Made by a program: the position numbers and the translations under genes. Shown here in pieces: positions 22,905-34,071 of a stretch of DNA of 64,000 nt. Source of the DNA: Berghia stephanieae (taxonomy: Eukaryota; Mollusca; Gastropoda; Nudibranchia; Aeolidiidae). Under the pieces are notes generated by a model. It had not been told where the DNA came from. It made no database searches and saw nothing but the letters and a program-made list of their open reading frames with translations. Location: positions 47,246,130-47,310,129 of the forward strand of contig CM067451.1 of NCBI GenBank assembly GCA_034508935.3. Direction: 5' to 3'. How positions within the stretch are numbered: the first letter of the stretch is position 1; every line of letters starts with the position of its first letter.

Positions 22905-23047
22905 TTTTCAAAGAGCTAAATCGAGACATCCCAACACACTATACAGTCATGGCCAAAAACAGCAGAGAATATTTGGACAGTTATGTAAAACAATCTCGAT
23001 TTAGAGATTTTTATGTTATTTGTTTTGATTTGCTTTCCAAAAATCAT

Positions 23048-23509
23048 CATCCTGGGGCATTCAAGGGTCATTTCCATCCTGGGGCATTCAAGGGTCATTT
23101 CCATCCTGGGGCATTCAAGGGTCATTTCCATCCTGGGGCATTCAAGGGTCATTTCCATCCTGGGGCATTCAAGGGTCATTTCCATCCTGGGGCATTCAAG
23201 GGTCATTTCCATCCTGGGGCATTCAAGGGTCATTTCCATCCTAGGGCATTCAAGGGTCATTTCCATCCTGGGGCATTCAAGGGTCATTTCCATCCTGGGG
23301 CATTCAAGGGTCATTTCCATCCTGGGGCATTCAAGGGTCATTTCCATCCTGGGGCATTCAAGGGTCATTTCCATCCTGGAGCATTCAAGGGTCATTTCCA
23401 TCCTGGGGCATTCAAGGGTCATTTCCATCCTGGGGCATTCAAGGGTCATTTCCATCCTGGGGCATTCAAGGTGATTTACATACTGGGGCATTCAAGGGTC
23501 ATTTCCATA
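23048..23509. repeat. 27-bp minisatellite (about 17 units)
   Basis: The unit contains CATCCTGGGGCATTCAAGGG followed by TCATTTC. Being 27 bp, it holds open frames on both strands (plus: GAFKGHFHP repeats). The flanking frame reads into SINE sequence, so it is not a gene. Confidence 0.96.
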
Positions 23510-23524
23510 CACATCCTTCAGGCC

Positions 23525-23772
23525 TTTGGCAATGGGGTTTATCCCATTTTATATAGCGTGAAACGGACAATAGCAGTTGCTTGCTATCCTTTGGATAGGA
23601 TGCTAGTCTATCGCAAAGTACTTCCTGCTAGATCTAACCGATCCAGCTACCCAATTACTGCTGGGTGGACAGAGGGGTCAGAAAAATACTGTATATCTAC
23701 TACATCTTGGATCGATCTCGGTCCCTTTGCATGTGAAGCAAGTGCTCTACCACCTGAGCTATCAGGACCCCC
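23525..23772 (-). mobile_element. tRNA-derived SINE, family B
   Basis: On the minus strand the head is ggggtcctgatagctcaggt with tggtagagcacttgc (A box) and gagatcgatcc (B box), clearly tRNA-like. The 3' part includes gatagcaagcaactgctatt and gtccgtttcacgctat. Relatives are at 24520 and 34966, with fragments near 32290 and 33840. Confidence 0.85.
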
Positions 23773-23848
23773 AAATACAGAAAAACAGCCTAAAAATATT
23801 TCTTTAGATTTTTCTCAGATTTCAAAATCAGGACAGTCCCAATCAGAC

Positions 23849-24109
23849 AGGACTGTTCTACTGTATTCTAGAAAATCCCATATTATGTCAAAATTTGGCC
23901 AGAAAAGTCATCCTTCCAATATCGATCTATTTAAAGGACCCTCATCGTGGCAAAAAAAAAACCTTTCAAAACTGGGACTTGATGGAAGTCCCAGGCTTGA
24001 GAGTTTTTTGCAAAGATGAGGTTCATTTAAATCCATCGATATTTGAAGGATGAGTTTTCTGGCCAAATTTTGAAATATGTTTTTTCCCAGAATACAGTAG
24101 AACTGTCCT
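23849..24109. repeat. 261-bp foldback (hairpin) element
   Basis: The two halves are inverted copies. The left arm starts aggactgttctactgtattc and the right arm ends gaatacagtagaactgtcct. The halves meet at GGGACTTGATGGAAGTCCC (about 23968-23988), which forms a tight loop. Arms of about 125 bp contain caaaatttggccagaaaa and atatcgat. It is a MITE-like palindrome without coding capacity in intron 7. Confidence 0.88.
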
Positions 24110-24206
24110 GATGTGACAGATGTCACATGAATGGACCTGGCAATAGGAAGGCAGAACTGTCCTGATGTGACAGATGTCACATGAATGGACCTGGCAATAG
24201 AGAAAG
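24091..24206. repeat. Two-copy tandem duplication of about 57 bp
   Basis: agaactgtcctgatgtgaca ... ctggcaatag occurs twice in a row, at the edge of the hairpin element and just past the exon 7 donor. Confidence 0.88.
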
Positions 24207-24239
24207 GAATAATAATTAGAACAATGACAGAATTCTCAC

Positions 24240-24367
24240 CGTCTGACTTGGGTCATGGGGGACGGGGATTCCCCATTTTAGTCTGCTCCTGTCTCTTGAT
24301 ACGGAAAGATCTGGAAGGTTGTGAATCATGCGTCTGACACTGGGCTGGAATGACCTGGGCTGGATGG
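24240..24367 (-). CDS. MARS2: MARS2 coding exon 7: DLSVSR and WGIPVP block
   Basis: It is a 128-bp exon: two bases finishing the exon 6 codon, then 42 codons. LPDLSVSRDRSRLKWGIPVP is followed by HDPSQT and corresponds to human LPDLSVSR...LHWGIPVPGDDSQT. The acceptor is ttccttggcag and the donor is CAGACG then GTGAGA. The acceptor plus the first four exon bases are inside a 54-bp segment present twice in tandem (24364-24417 and 24418-24471). A second, identical acceptor therefore lies 54 bp upstream. Its use would add 18 codons, of which the third is TAA. Confidence 0.94.
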
Positions 24368-24471
24368 CTGCCAAGGAAATGATATTGAAACGATGAATTC
24401 CAAGACAATGTTACAATATGGCTGCCAAGGAAATGATATTGAAACGATGAATTCCAAGACAATGTTACAAT
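24364..24471 (-). repeat. Two-copy 54-bp duplication of the exon 7 acceptor region
   Basis: Copies 24364-24417 and 24418-24471 are essentially identical. Each contains, on the gene strand, tttccttggcag plus CCAT, the real 3' splice site and the first exon bases. Confidence 0.94.
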
Positions 24472-24519
24472 TTGAACAAAGTGGTCATTCAGAGCCATTT
24501 TACCCACAAAGCCGCAGTT

Positions 24520-24752
24520 TACTCGATTTCTATAAGGTGAAACTGACAATAATACTTGTTTGTTACCCTTTGGATAAGACGTTATTCTACCACAAATTAC
24601 TTTCTGCCAGATTTAATAGACCCAACTACCCAATCATGGCTAGGTGGAAAAGGGGTCAAAAAAAATCTGGACTGCACTCAAGATCGATCCTGGCACCATT
24701 GAGCGTGAAGCTAGTGCTCTACCAATGTGCTATAGTGCTATCTGGACCCCTA
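24520..24752 (-). mobile_element. tRNA-derived SINE, family B
   Basis: Inverse of a family B SINE: on the minus strand ggggtccagatagcactata, tggtagagcactagc and aggatcgatcttgag, then a body with gtaacaaacaagtattattg. It is more decayed than the copy at 23525. Confidence 0.78.
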
Positions 24753-24784
24753 ATTTGACAAAACAAGGAATCAGAAATGCATTT

Positions 24785-25280
24785 TGTTTGTTTTTGTTTA
24801 TAAGGGTTTTACAGCGCTGCAACACATTAAGGTCATATCAGCGCCAGTAAAAAGGAAGAACATGGGATAGTAAAAAGTTCTAGAATTACAATTAAAGCAT
24901 CCAAGAAAAGGTAAGACAAAGGCGAATTGGTTCAAATAGGGAACAGATGTAGATTCCAAGAGCACACTATCAAAGTACTTAGTTTGAGATCACCTAAATG
25001 TTTCATCCAGACACAAGCACAAGTCCCCGCTAAGAGGAACACACTCAAATGTTTACAAAGCATATATATGTATGTAACAATAATTATACAGTGCAAAACA
25101 GAGAGATGATTTACAAGACAAAAAATATCACCTCCCAAAACTATAACTATACATATAACTGTTTCCCTTATAGCCAGGGCCAGGGCAAAACCAAGTTATC
25201 ACATCCCAAGACAAAGACAGAAAGCATGTAAGAAAACAGATATAGGGGGATAGAGGACACAGTAAGTGCTTCCCCGAGGA
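24785..25280 (+). repeat. Interspersed repeat family R (near full length)
   Basis: Starts at ttttacagcgctgcaacaca and aaggtcatatcagcgccag, contains gattccaagagcacac and gtttgagatcac, and ends near cagtaagtgcttcc. Same block order as 11605 and 54188. No array follows this copy. Confidence 0.8.
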
Positions 25281-25314
25281 TTGAAAAGTACTAAACGAAT
25301 ATAATAAAATATAA

Positions 25315-25522
25315 ATAAAATAAAATTTCCTTTATTCATCCCCAAGGGAAAAATTGTCTTTAGGGTCTATTCCAAGGGGTCGCTGGAATAACCCAGGCGT
25401 CAGTCGCAGAGCTAGGGCAAGGTGACTTGCTCAAGGCCACACAGCGCAGTGGCGGGTGAATGAACTCTGTACCTTTCGGGTACGAAGCAAAGACCATACC
25501 GCTGAGCCATGCTGCCCTAAAT
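25315..25522 (-). mobile_element. SINE with CORE-like domain, family D
   Basis: On the minus strand it begins gggcagcatggctcagcggt (A box), with a worn B box near gagttcattcacc. A CORE-like part, gctgtgtggccttgagcaag and tcacctt, follows, and the 3' part contains cccttggggatgaataaagg and an A/T-rich tail. A partial copy lies at 53955-54115. Confidence 0.78.
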
Positions 25523-25670
25523 ATACATCATTGGCGAGATTTCACCCAATCTCACACCAGAATAAGAACATCGGACAGCCATTTCAATGTCACGATATAT
25601 CATATACAGATGTTAAACAAGTGGGGATACCTAAGATCTCCCACAGTATTCACACTCTGGTTTAAAACAA

Positions 25671-25976
25671 CTGGATACAATTTATCACTGGATACAATTT
25701 ATCACTGGATACAATTTATCACTGGATAAGATTTATCACTGGATACAATTTATCACTGGATACAATTTATCACTGGATACAATTTATCACTGGATACAAT
25801 TTATCACTGGATACAATTTATCACTGGATACAATTTATCACTGGATACAATTTATCACTGGATACAATTTATCACTGGATACAATTTATCACTGGATACA
25901 ATTTATCACTGGATACAATTTATCACTGGATACAATTTATCACTGGATACAATTTATCACTGGATACAATTTATCA
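25671..25976. repeat. 17-bp minisatellite (about 18 units)
   Basis: Unit GGATACAATTTATCACT, almost without variants (one AAGA form near 25730). Confidence 0.97.
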
Positions 25977-26065
25977 TACAATATGATATTGAAATAACCT
26001 GAATCACATTCTTTTTCTCAAGTCTGGGGACAAGGTGAAATCTATCGAATGATGTACATGTACAA

Positions 26066-26156
26066 ATTTTTTATTCTCTATTGTCTTCTGGCACTTTTCT
26101 ACTCACTTCATATCTTGTTGTTACCAACATAAGTGCCTGCTCCACTCACTTTTCTG
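26066..26156 (+). mobile_element. SINE family C, 3' part only
   Basis: ttattctctattgtcttctg and tcacttcatatcttgttgtt, ending cactcacttttctga, are nearly identical to the 3' half of the copy at 26364-26555. Confidence 0.82.
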
Positions 26157-26363
26157 AATTAAAAATTCACCCCATACACCGGAGCATACTCAATGTCTCA
26201 ATCGTTTCTATGTTATATGTTTGTGATAAGAATATTGGCTATTAAGCTTAACTGCTGGTCAAAATTACTTCGCGATGGTGGTGAACGAATCGGCGGTCTC
26301 AAGAAGTGGGTGAGAGAGGGATCTAGAAATGACTTTGAGTTTGAAACGAATATTTTTGTGTTC

Positions 26364-26555
26364 GTGGATAGCTCACACGGTAGAGCCACGCTCTCACCTG
26401 CCAGGCGGAGTTGTCGTACCAATAAGGTCGCAGGTTCAAACCCCACCACCGCCGCGAAAAAATTTTTTATTCTCTATTGTCTTCTGGCACTTTTCTACTC
26501 ACTTCATATCTTGTTGTTACCAACATAAGTGCCTGCTCCACTCACTTTTCTGACA
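26364..26555 (+). mobile_element. tRNA-derived SINE, family C
   Basis: The head gtggatagctcacacggtag has an A box and aggttcaaaccccaccacc is a good B box. The body follows through ttgtcttctggcacttttct and ends cactcacttttctga. The head is well kept but has an overlong tRNA core, so it is not a tRNA gene. The 41-bp array starts 7 bp after it. Confidence 0.87.
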
Positions 26556-26561
26556 TAATCA

Positions 26562-29188
26562 ATCGATACACCCTGTCATAGATATCTGAATGACCACATA
26601 GTCGAGATACACCCTGTCATAGATATCTGAATGACCACATAGTCCAGATACACCCTGTCATAGATATCTGAATGACGACATAGTCAAGATACACCCTGTC
26701 ATAGATATCTGAATGACCACATAGTCGAGATACACCCTGTCATAGATATCTGAATGACCACCTAGTCAAGATACACCCTGTCATAGATATCTGAATGACC
26801 ACCTAGTCAAGATACGCCCTGTCATAGATATCTGAATGACCACATAGTCAAGATACGCCCTGTCATAGATATCTGAATGACCACATAGTCGAGATACACC
26901 CTGTCATAGATATCTGAATGACCACATAGTCAAGATACGCCCTGTCATAGATATCTGAATGACAACATAGTCGAGATAAAACCTGTCATAGATATCTGAA
27001 TGACCACATAGTCGAGATACGCCCTGTCATAGATATCTGAATGACCACATAGTCAAGATACGCCCTGTCATAGATATCTGAATGACCACATAGTCGAGAT
27101 ACACCCTGTCATAGATATCTGAATGACCACATAGTCGAGATACGCCCTGTCATAGATATCTGAATGACCACCTAGTCGAGATACACCCTGTCATAGATAT
27201 CTGAATGACCACATAGTCCAGATACACCCTGTCATAGATATCTGAATGACCACATAGTCGAGATACACCCTGTGATAGATATCTGAATGACCACCTAGTC
27301 GAGATACGCCCTGTCATAGATATCTGAATGACCACATATTCGAGATACGCCCTGTCATAGATATCTGAATGACCACATAGTCAAGATACACCCTGTCATA
27401 GATATCTGAATGACCACATAGTCGAGATACACCCTGTCATAGATATCTGAATGACCACCTAGTCGAGATACACCCTGTCATAGATATCTGAATGACCACA
27501 TAGTCGAGATACACCCTGTCATAGATATCTGAATGACCACATAGTCCAGATAAACCCTGTCATAGATATCTGAATGACCACATAGTCAAGATACGCCCTG
27601 TCATAGATATCTGAATGACCACCTAGTCGAGATACACCCTGTCATAGATATCTGAATGACCACCTAGTCGAGATACACCCTGTCATAGATATCTGAATGA
27701 CCACATAGTCGAGATACGCCCTGTCATAGATATCTGAATGACCACATAGTCGAGATACACCCTGTCATAGATATCTGAATGACCACGTAGTCGAGATACA
27801 CCCTGTCATAGATATCTGAATGACCACATAGTCGAGATACACCCTGTCATAGATATCTGAATGACCACCTAGTCGAGATACACCCTGTCATAGATATCTG
27901 AATGACCACATAGTCGAGATACAACCTGTCATAGATATCTGAATGACCACTAGTCGAGATACGCCCTGTCATAGATATCTGAATGACCACCTAGTCGAGA
28001 TACACCCTGTCATAGATATCTGAATGACCACATAGTCGAGATACACCCTGTCATAGATATCTGAATGACCACATAGTCGAGATACACCCTGTCATAGATA
28101 TCTGAATGACCACATAGTCCAGATACACCCTGTCATAGATATCTGAATGACCACATAGTCGAGATACACCCTGTCATAGATATCTGAATGACCACCTAGT
28201 CGAGATACACCCTGTCATAGATATCTGAATGACCACATAGTCGAGATACACCCTGTCATAGATATCTGAATGACCACCTAGTCGAGATACACCCTGTCAT
28301 AGATATCTGAATGACCACATAGTCGAGATACACCCTGTCATAGATATCTGAATGACCACATAGTCGAGATACACCCTGTCATAGATATCTGAATGACCAC
28401 CTAGTCGAGATACACCCTGTCATAGATATCTGAATGACCACCTAGTCGAGATACACCCTGTCATAGATATCTGAATGACCACCTAGTCGAGATACGCCCT
28501 GTCATAGATATCTGAATGACCACCTAGTCGAGATACGCCCTGTCATAGATATCTGAATGACCACCTAGTCGAGATACACCCTGTCATAGATATCTGAATG
28601 ACCACCTAGTCGAGATACACCCTGTCATAGATATCTGAATGACCACATAGTCGAGATACGCCCTGTCATAGTATATCTGAATGACCACCTAGTCGAGATA
28701 CGCCCTGTCATAGATATCTGAATGACCACCTAGTCGAGATACGCCCTGTCATAGATATCTGAATGACCACTAGTCAAGATACGCCCTGTCATAGATATCT
28801 GAATGACCACATAGTCGAGATACGCCCTGTCATAGATATCTGAATGACCACATAGTCGAGATACGCCCTGTCATAGATATCTGAATGACCACATAGTCGA
28901 GATACCCCTGTCATAGATATCTGAATAACCACATAGTCGAGATACACCCTGTCATAGATATCTGAATGACCACATAGTCGAGATACGCCCTGTCATAGAT
29001 ATCTGAATGACCACTTAGTCGAGATACACCCTGTCATAGATATCTGAATGACCACCTAGTCAAGATACGCCCTGTCATAGATATCTGAATGACCACCTAG
29101 TCGAGATACACCCTGTCATAGATATCTGAATGACCACCTAGTCGAGATACGCCCTGTCATAGATATCTGAATGACCACCTAGTCGAAA
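26562..29188. repeat. 41-bp minisatellite (about 64 units)
   Basis: The unit contains ACCCTGTCATAGATATCTGA followed by ATGACCACATAGTCGAGATAC. Variants ACA/ACC, CGA/CAA/CCA and ACA/ACG are mixed along the array. Each unit has GATATC. It lies in MARS2 intron 6. Confidence 0.97.
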
Positions 29189-29504
29189 ACGGACATATCA
29201 ACATCGGCAGGTCCGCGGTAAAATGTTGATATCATATGCGTGATGTCGATATATCAGTCATTTATAAAATGAAAGGGAAACAAATGAGAAAATGGCAGAA
29301 AATAACAAGGGAAAGAAATCTTGATGGTTGGTGGCCTTTAAAATGGCTGATTTTGACATTTATGATGGTTCACTTTATTTTACTGTAATAAGTCTAATAT
29401 TTAGGTCCGTCTTGGAAGGCCAAGAATAATTTGATGGACCCTTTCCTCAGCACTGGCAAGGACGTCAAATAAGGAAGTGCCCTCATGAAGTAGCTGTGAG
29501 AAAC
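29189..29504. other. Unique intronic sequence, no gene recognised
   Basis: About 315 bp. The minus-strand frame at 29401-29510 (ending GLPRRT then stop) is open into the 60-bp array but matches no family I recognise. Confidence 0.55.
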
Positions 29505-31078
29505 AGTGGAGGGTCTTGCTCGCTTCTATAGTGACATGGCTGGGAACTGGTCCCAATGGAGCACAGTGGAGGCTCTTGCTCGCTTCCATAGTGACATGGC
29601 TGGGAACTGGTCCCAATGGAGCACAGTGGAGGGTCTTGCTCCCTTCTATAGTGACATGGCTGGGAACTGGTCCCAATGGAGCACAGTGGAGGGTCTTGCT
29701 CCCTTCTATAGTGACATGGCTGGGAACTGGTCCCAATGGAGCACAGTGGAGGGTCTTGCTCCCTTCTATAGTGGCATGGCTGGGAACTGGTCCCAATGGA
29801 GCACAGTGGAGGGTCTTGCTCCCTTCTATAGTGACATGGCTGGGAACTGGTCCCAATGGAGCACAGTGGAGGGTCTTGCTCCCTTCTATAGTGACATGGC
29901 TGGGAACTGCTCCCAATGGAGCACAGTGGAGGGTCTTGCTCCCTTCTATAGTGACATGGCTGGGAACTGGTCCCAATGGAGCACAGTGGAGGGTCTTGCT
30001 CCCTTCTAAAGTGACATGGCTGGGAACTGGTCCCAATGGAGCACAGTGGAGGGTCTTGCTCCCTTCTATAGTGACACGGCTGGGAACTGGTCCCAATGGA
30101 GCACAGTGGAGGGTCTTGCTCGCTTCCATAGTGACATGGCTGGGAACTGGTCCCAATGGAGCACAGTGGAGGGTCTTGCTCCCTTCTATAGTGACATGGC
30201 TGGGAACTGGTCCCAATGGAGCACAGTGGAGGGTCTTGCTCCCTTCTATAGTGACATGGCTGGGAACTGGTCCCAATGGAGCACAGTGAAGGGTCTTGTT
30301 CGCTTCCATAGTGACATGGCTGGGAACTGGTCCCAATGGAGCACAGTGGAGGGTCTTGCTCCCTTCTATAGTGACATGGCTGGGAACTGGTCCCAATGGA
30401 GCACAGTGGAGGGTCTTGCTCCCTTCTATAGTGACATGGCTGGGAACTGGTCCCAATGGAGCACAGTGGAGGGTCTTGCTCGCTTCCATAGTGACATGGC
30501 TGGGAACTGGTCCCAATGGAGCACAGTGGAGGGTCTTGCTCCCTTCTATAGTGACATAGCTGGGAACTGGTCCCAATGGAGCACAGTGGAGGGTCTTGCT
30601 CCCTTCTATAGTGACATGGCTGGGAACTGGTCCCAATGGAGCACAGTGGAGGGTCTTGCTCGCTTCCATAGTGACATGGCTGGGAACTGGTCCCAATGGA
30701 GCACAGTGGAGGGTCTTGCTCCCTTCTATAGTGACATGGCTGGGAACTGGTCCCAATGGAGCACAGTGGAGGGTCTTGCTCCCTTCTATAGTGACATGGC
30801 TGGGAACTGGTCCCAATGGAGCACAGTGGAGGGTCTTGCTCCCTTCTATAGTGACATGGCTGGGAACTGGTCCCAATGGAGCACAGTGGAGGCTCTTGCT
30901 CCCTTCTATAGTGACATGGCTGGGAACTGGTCCCAATGGAGCACAGTGGAGGGTCTTGCTCGCTTCCATAGTGACATGGCTGGGAACTGGTCCCAATGGA
31001 GCACAGTAGAGGGTCTTGCTCCCTTCTATAGTGACATGGCTGGGAACTGGTCCCAATGGAGCACAGTGGAGGGTCTTT
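29505..31078. repeat. 60-bp minisatellite (about 26 units)
   Basis: The unit contains TATAGTGACATGGCTGGGAA followed by CTGGTCCCAATGGAGCACAG. It is length-invariant at 60 bp with a few fixed variants (CGCTTCCATAG versus CCCTTCTATAG). Open frames on both strands result from the 20-codon period. Confidence 0.97.
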
Positions 31079-31079
31079 T

Positions 31080-31697
31080 GGGTGCTGGTCTTAGTCATAG
31101 TCTTAGTCATAGTCCTGGTCATAGTCATAGTCTTAGTCATAGTCCTGGTCATAGTCTTAGTCTTTGTCATAGTCTTAGTCTTAGTCATAGTCTTAGTCAT
31201 AGTCTTAGTCATAGTCTTGTTCATAGTCTTGGTCATAGTCTTAGTCATAGTCTTGGTCATAGTCATAATCTTAGTCATAGTCATAGTCATAGTCTTAGTC
31301 ATAGTCTTAGTCATAGTCTTGGTCTTAGTTATAGTCTTAGTCATAGTCTTGGTCATGTCTTAGTCATAGTCTTGGTCATAGTCTTAGTCATAGTCTTAGT
31401 CACAGTCTTGGTCTTAGTCATAGTCTTAGTCATAGTCTTGGTCTTAGTCATAGTCTTAGTCATAGTCTTAGTCTTAGTCATAGTCTTAGTCATAGTCTTA
31501 GTCATAGTCTTGTTCATAGTCTTGGTCATAGTCTTAGTCATAGTCATAATCTTAGTCATAGTCATAGTCATAGTCTTAGTCATAGTCTTGGTCTTAGTCA
31601 TAGTCATAGTCTTAGTCTTAGTCATAGTCTTGGTCTTAGTCATAGTCTTAGTCACAGTCTTAGTCATAGTCATAGTCTTAGTCATAGTCTTAGTCAT
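31080..31697. repeat. Hexamer/dodecamer array GTCTTAGTCATA
   Basis: About 100 alternating GTCTTA/GTCATA/GTCTTG hexamers. It follows the 60-bp array directly. Confidence 0.95.
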
Positions 31698-31779
31698 CCC
31701 AACTGACTTGAGTTGCCAGACTCCACGGTAGTTTTTCTTGACCTTTATTGGTTTAACTGCTCTATGAAACTGAGCTCAC

Positions 31780-32042
31780 CTCTCCAGGAATGAATGGGTA
31801 ACACTGAATAGAGCACGGGCAAAACTCGGTAGAACAGCTGGAAGCATGAAAAAGTGGGGGCTGGCTGAGACTAGCTTGTGTACATGTGGATGGCCAGAGC
31901 AGACGATGGAGCACATCCTTAGAGAATGCCAGGATGGGCTCAGTTGCACTGACAATGACCTAAGATGCTGTGTTGGATTTGGTGATGGAGCAACAAGCTA
32001 TGATGATGAATGGTTTAACAGCACTTACAACACGGCAGGATA
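31780..32042 (+). mobile_element. LINE C-terminal fragment
   Basis: The plus-strand frame reads TLNRARAKLGRTAG, then MKKWGLAETSLCTCGWPEQT and MEHILREC. The WGL...C.CG..EQT..HIL..C pattern is the zinc-knuckle-like end of many invertebrate non-LTR ORF2 proteins. About 85 residues remain. Confidence 0.75.
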
Positions 32043-32496
32043 ATTTATGTGCCAGGAAAAGTAAGGCCATAGATTTATATCAAAGGAAGAATATGTGAAG
32101 AACTTAAGAAGATATTTACCTCTACATTTCGTCTGAGACAAAAGTCGTGGTCTCATCTGGTTTTCATTCTTTACAAAAACAACAAAACTATTTCACTGAT
32201 AAGATAAAGTTTTGGAAATATTTGAACTCGGGCAATTTTCTGTTCAAATAAAAATCTATTGATAGCCTTTGAATCAGTGCAGTCTGAGATGAGAGTTTTA
32301 TCCAACTGGTAGCAAGCAATTATTACTGTTGTTTAAAGCTATATAAATTCGGATCAACTCTGGCTACATAGGCCTGAGGCTTTGAAAGACAATTTGTTGA
32401 CATTGACATAAAGCGTTCCCTCCCCTCCATCCCAGGCAAACAAACTCCTACACGGTTGGTGATAGAAATTTCTAGAATCATGAGGCTTCACAGTAA
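32043..32496. other. Intronic sequence with a family B SINE fragment
   Basis: Mostly unique. Around 32290-32350, tatccaactggtagcaagca and attactgttgtttaa resemble the 3' half of SINE family B in plus orientation. Nothing else was recognised. Confidence 0.5.
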
Positions 32497-33190
32497 TTAT
32501 AGCAACAAATAATAAATGGCTTTTGTATAGTGGCTTACCCCGGTTTTATCAGGTTCTAGGAACTTCACATTCTTAAAATAAATAAAAAATACAATAAAAA
32601 ACCAAACCCTTAGCAATTTCAATGACGTACATAGCAATGGACAAAACAGTTTACACACGTGATATGAAAATACTTTATTTACAACAAAAACAAACCATGA
32701 AACAAAGAGGTGAGTCTTCAATTTAGATTTGATAGCTGATAATGAGTCATTCATTCAATCTTTTCCATTCCTTGTGGACCACAGGGCTTCAACAGTACAT
32801 TTCCACTGTATTCTATTCTTTGTCTTCTTCTTCATTTCTCCCCAGGACATTCCAGCCAACTTCACCTCAAGACATTCTCCGTGTTTTCTTTGGCCTCCCA
32901 ACCTTCCTATTTCCCACAGGTTCCAGTCTACAGCTTGTCTTGTCATGGCCGTTGTTGGTTTTCTTTGGCCTCCCAACCTTCCTATTTCCCACAGGTTCCA
33001 GTCTACAGCTTGTCTTGTCATGGCCGTTGTTGGTTTTCTTTGGCCTCCCAACCTTCCTATTTCCCACAGGGTTCCAGTCTACAGCTTGTCTTGTCATGGC
33101 CGTTGTTGGTTTTCTTTGGCCTCCCAACCTTCCTATTTCCCACAGGGTTCCAGTCTACAGCTTGTCTTGTCATGACCGTTGTTGGTTTTC
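32497..33190 (-). mobile_element. LINE ORF2 C-terminus with internal tandem repeat
   Basis: The minus-strand frame reads RKVGRPKKT, then LEVKLAGMSWGEMKKKTKNR and IQWKCTVEALWSTRNGKD. The pattern GRP+KTWR...WGE...D+..W+..V.AL is the usual C-terminal end of several LINE ORF2 proteins. Upstream (32890-33190) a segment of about 75 bp containing gttccagtctacagcttgtc is repeated four times, so the fragment itself became a small minisatellite. The part below 32745 is likely its 3' untranslated region. Confidence 0.75.
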
Positions 33191-33527
33191 TGAGACAGCA
33201 CTTCTTATATTCTGGGGGAGATTGTTTCAAAAATGGGCTGCCGAGAATGTAAACGATTGTTCACCAATTTTGCGGGTTGTTTTAGGTTTAGATAGGATTG
33301 TCCTATCGCTATTAGATCTTAGATTTCTACTCTGAAAATAGAGGTGTACATGGTCATATAAATACACAGGGCCAGGCCTTTTAAGTGTTTCATAGAGAAT
33401 GGAACATGAGATATTTTATAGATGCTGGTCTCAAAAAGTAACCAGTGCAACTCTCCAGGGAGATCGGAAGCAGATGTAACCTGAACAATAGAACAGAAAG
33501 ACAAACGTCACAATCGCCTTCACTCAC
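33191..33527. other. Intronic sequence next to exon 6 donor, no gene recognised
   Basis: About 335 bp. The minus-strand frame at 33319-33504 matches nothing known to me. Confidence 0.5.
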
Positions 33528-33633
33528 GGTCTGATTTCAGCCAATGATCCAGGTCTGCTGCAAGATTGGACAATCGAAAGTTGTAGTTCGATTCCTCCAT
33601 CCACTGGACACAGTGACCACTCTCCTTGGACAC
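33528..33633 (-). CDS. MARS2: MARS2 coding exon 6: ESGHxVxW block
   Basis: It is a 106-bp exon of 35 codons plus one base (phase 1). The peptide VSKESGHCVQWMEESNYNF is followed by RLSNLAADLDHWLKSD. It matches the MARS2 stretch VSLESGHPVSW..EENYIFRLS. The acceptor is gtttttaccccag and the donor is CAGACC then GTGAGT. The leftover C joins CC of exon 7 to make a proline codon. Confidence 0.94.
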
Positions 33634-33834
33634 CTGGGGTAAAAACGATGAATGAGTTCAATAGCCTTTGGGGGTGGGTGAAGGGTGGAAATGATTTGGT
33701 TTGGGGGGGGGGGGGGAGGGGGTCATTTTTATTGCTGCGATATAAGAAACTCTGAATGTCTCTTTATAACTCCGTAGACAATTTTGTGGTAGTTCTTCAA
33801 AGCCAAAGGTCAAATGGATCTAGAATTGGCCCAG

Positions 33835-34070
33835 TTTATCTAGCATGATGAAACTGTTGCTTGCTATTCTTTGGGCTCATGTCAAAAATTAGGGAGCATG
33901 CACTGATGTGGTACAAAAATCATAAAAAGTGGGAATGAAACTGTCAGATAATGAGGTAAATGAGAAACCAACGGATCTGGTTCTGCCGTTATGTGGTCTT
34001 GTGGTATGACACTCACCCTAATATCGGAAGGTCCAGTGTTCCAGTCCTGCTCTGAGTGGTCCTTGGAGAT
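33835..34070. mobile_element. SINE debris: family B fragment and a tRNA-like head
   Basis: gatgaaactgttgcttgcta at 33848 resembles family B (minus). At about 33990-34062, tgtggtcttgtggtatgaca has an A box and aaggtccagtgttccagtcc a B box, giving a plus-strand tRNA-like head. The 23-bp array starts right after it. Confidence 0.6.
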
Positions 34071-34071
34071 G

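Noticed and set aside
22949-24019. 356-codon frame with GAFKGHFHP repeats
   Set aside because: 27-bp array plus read-through into a SINE and the hairpin element. No protein features outside the repeats.
26364-26458. Possible tRNA genes (also at 14364, 20440, 23750 and 33990)
   Set aside because: A and B boxes are present, but the cloverleaf cannot be closed convincingly, and each head continues into a shared SINE body.
26562-29188. CRISPR-like regular repeats
   Set aside because: Units are directly adjacent with no unique spacers, in a eukaryotic intron. The same holds for all other arrays.
29401-31731. WSQWST motif repeated every 20 residues, resembling thrombospondin type 1 repeats
   Set aside because: It comes from a length-fixed 60-bp noncoding array open on both strands. 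There are no cysteines in the TSP1 pattern and no flanking exon.
32497-32754. Minus-strand small protein beginning MNDSLSAIKSKLKTHLF
   Set aside because: Adjacent to and downstream of a LINE C-terminus and interrupted soon after; more likely LINE 3' sequence than a host gene.
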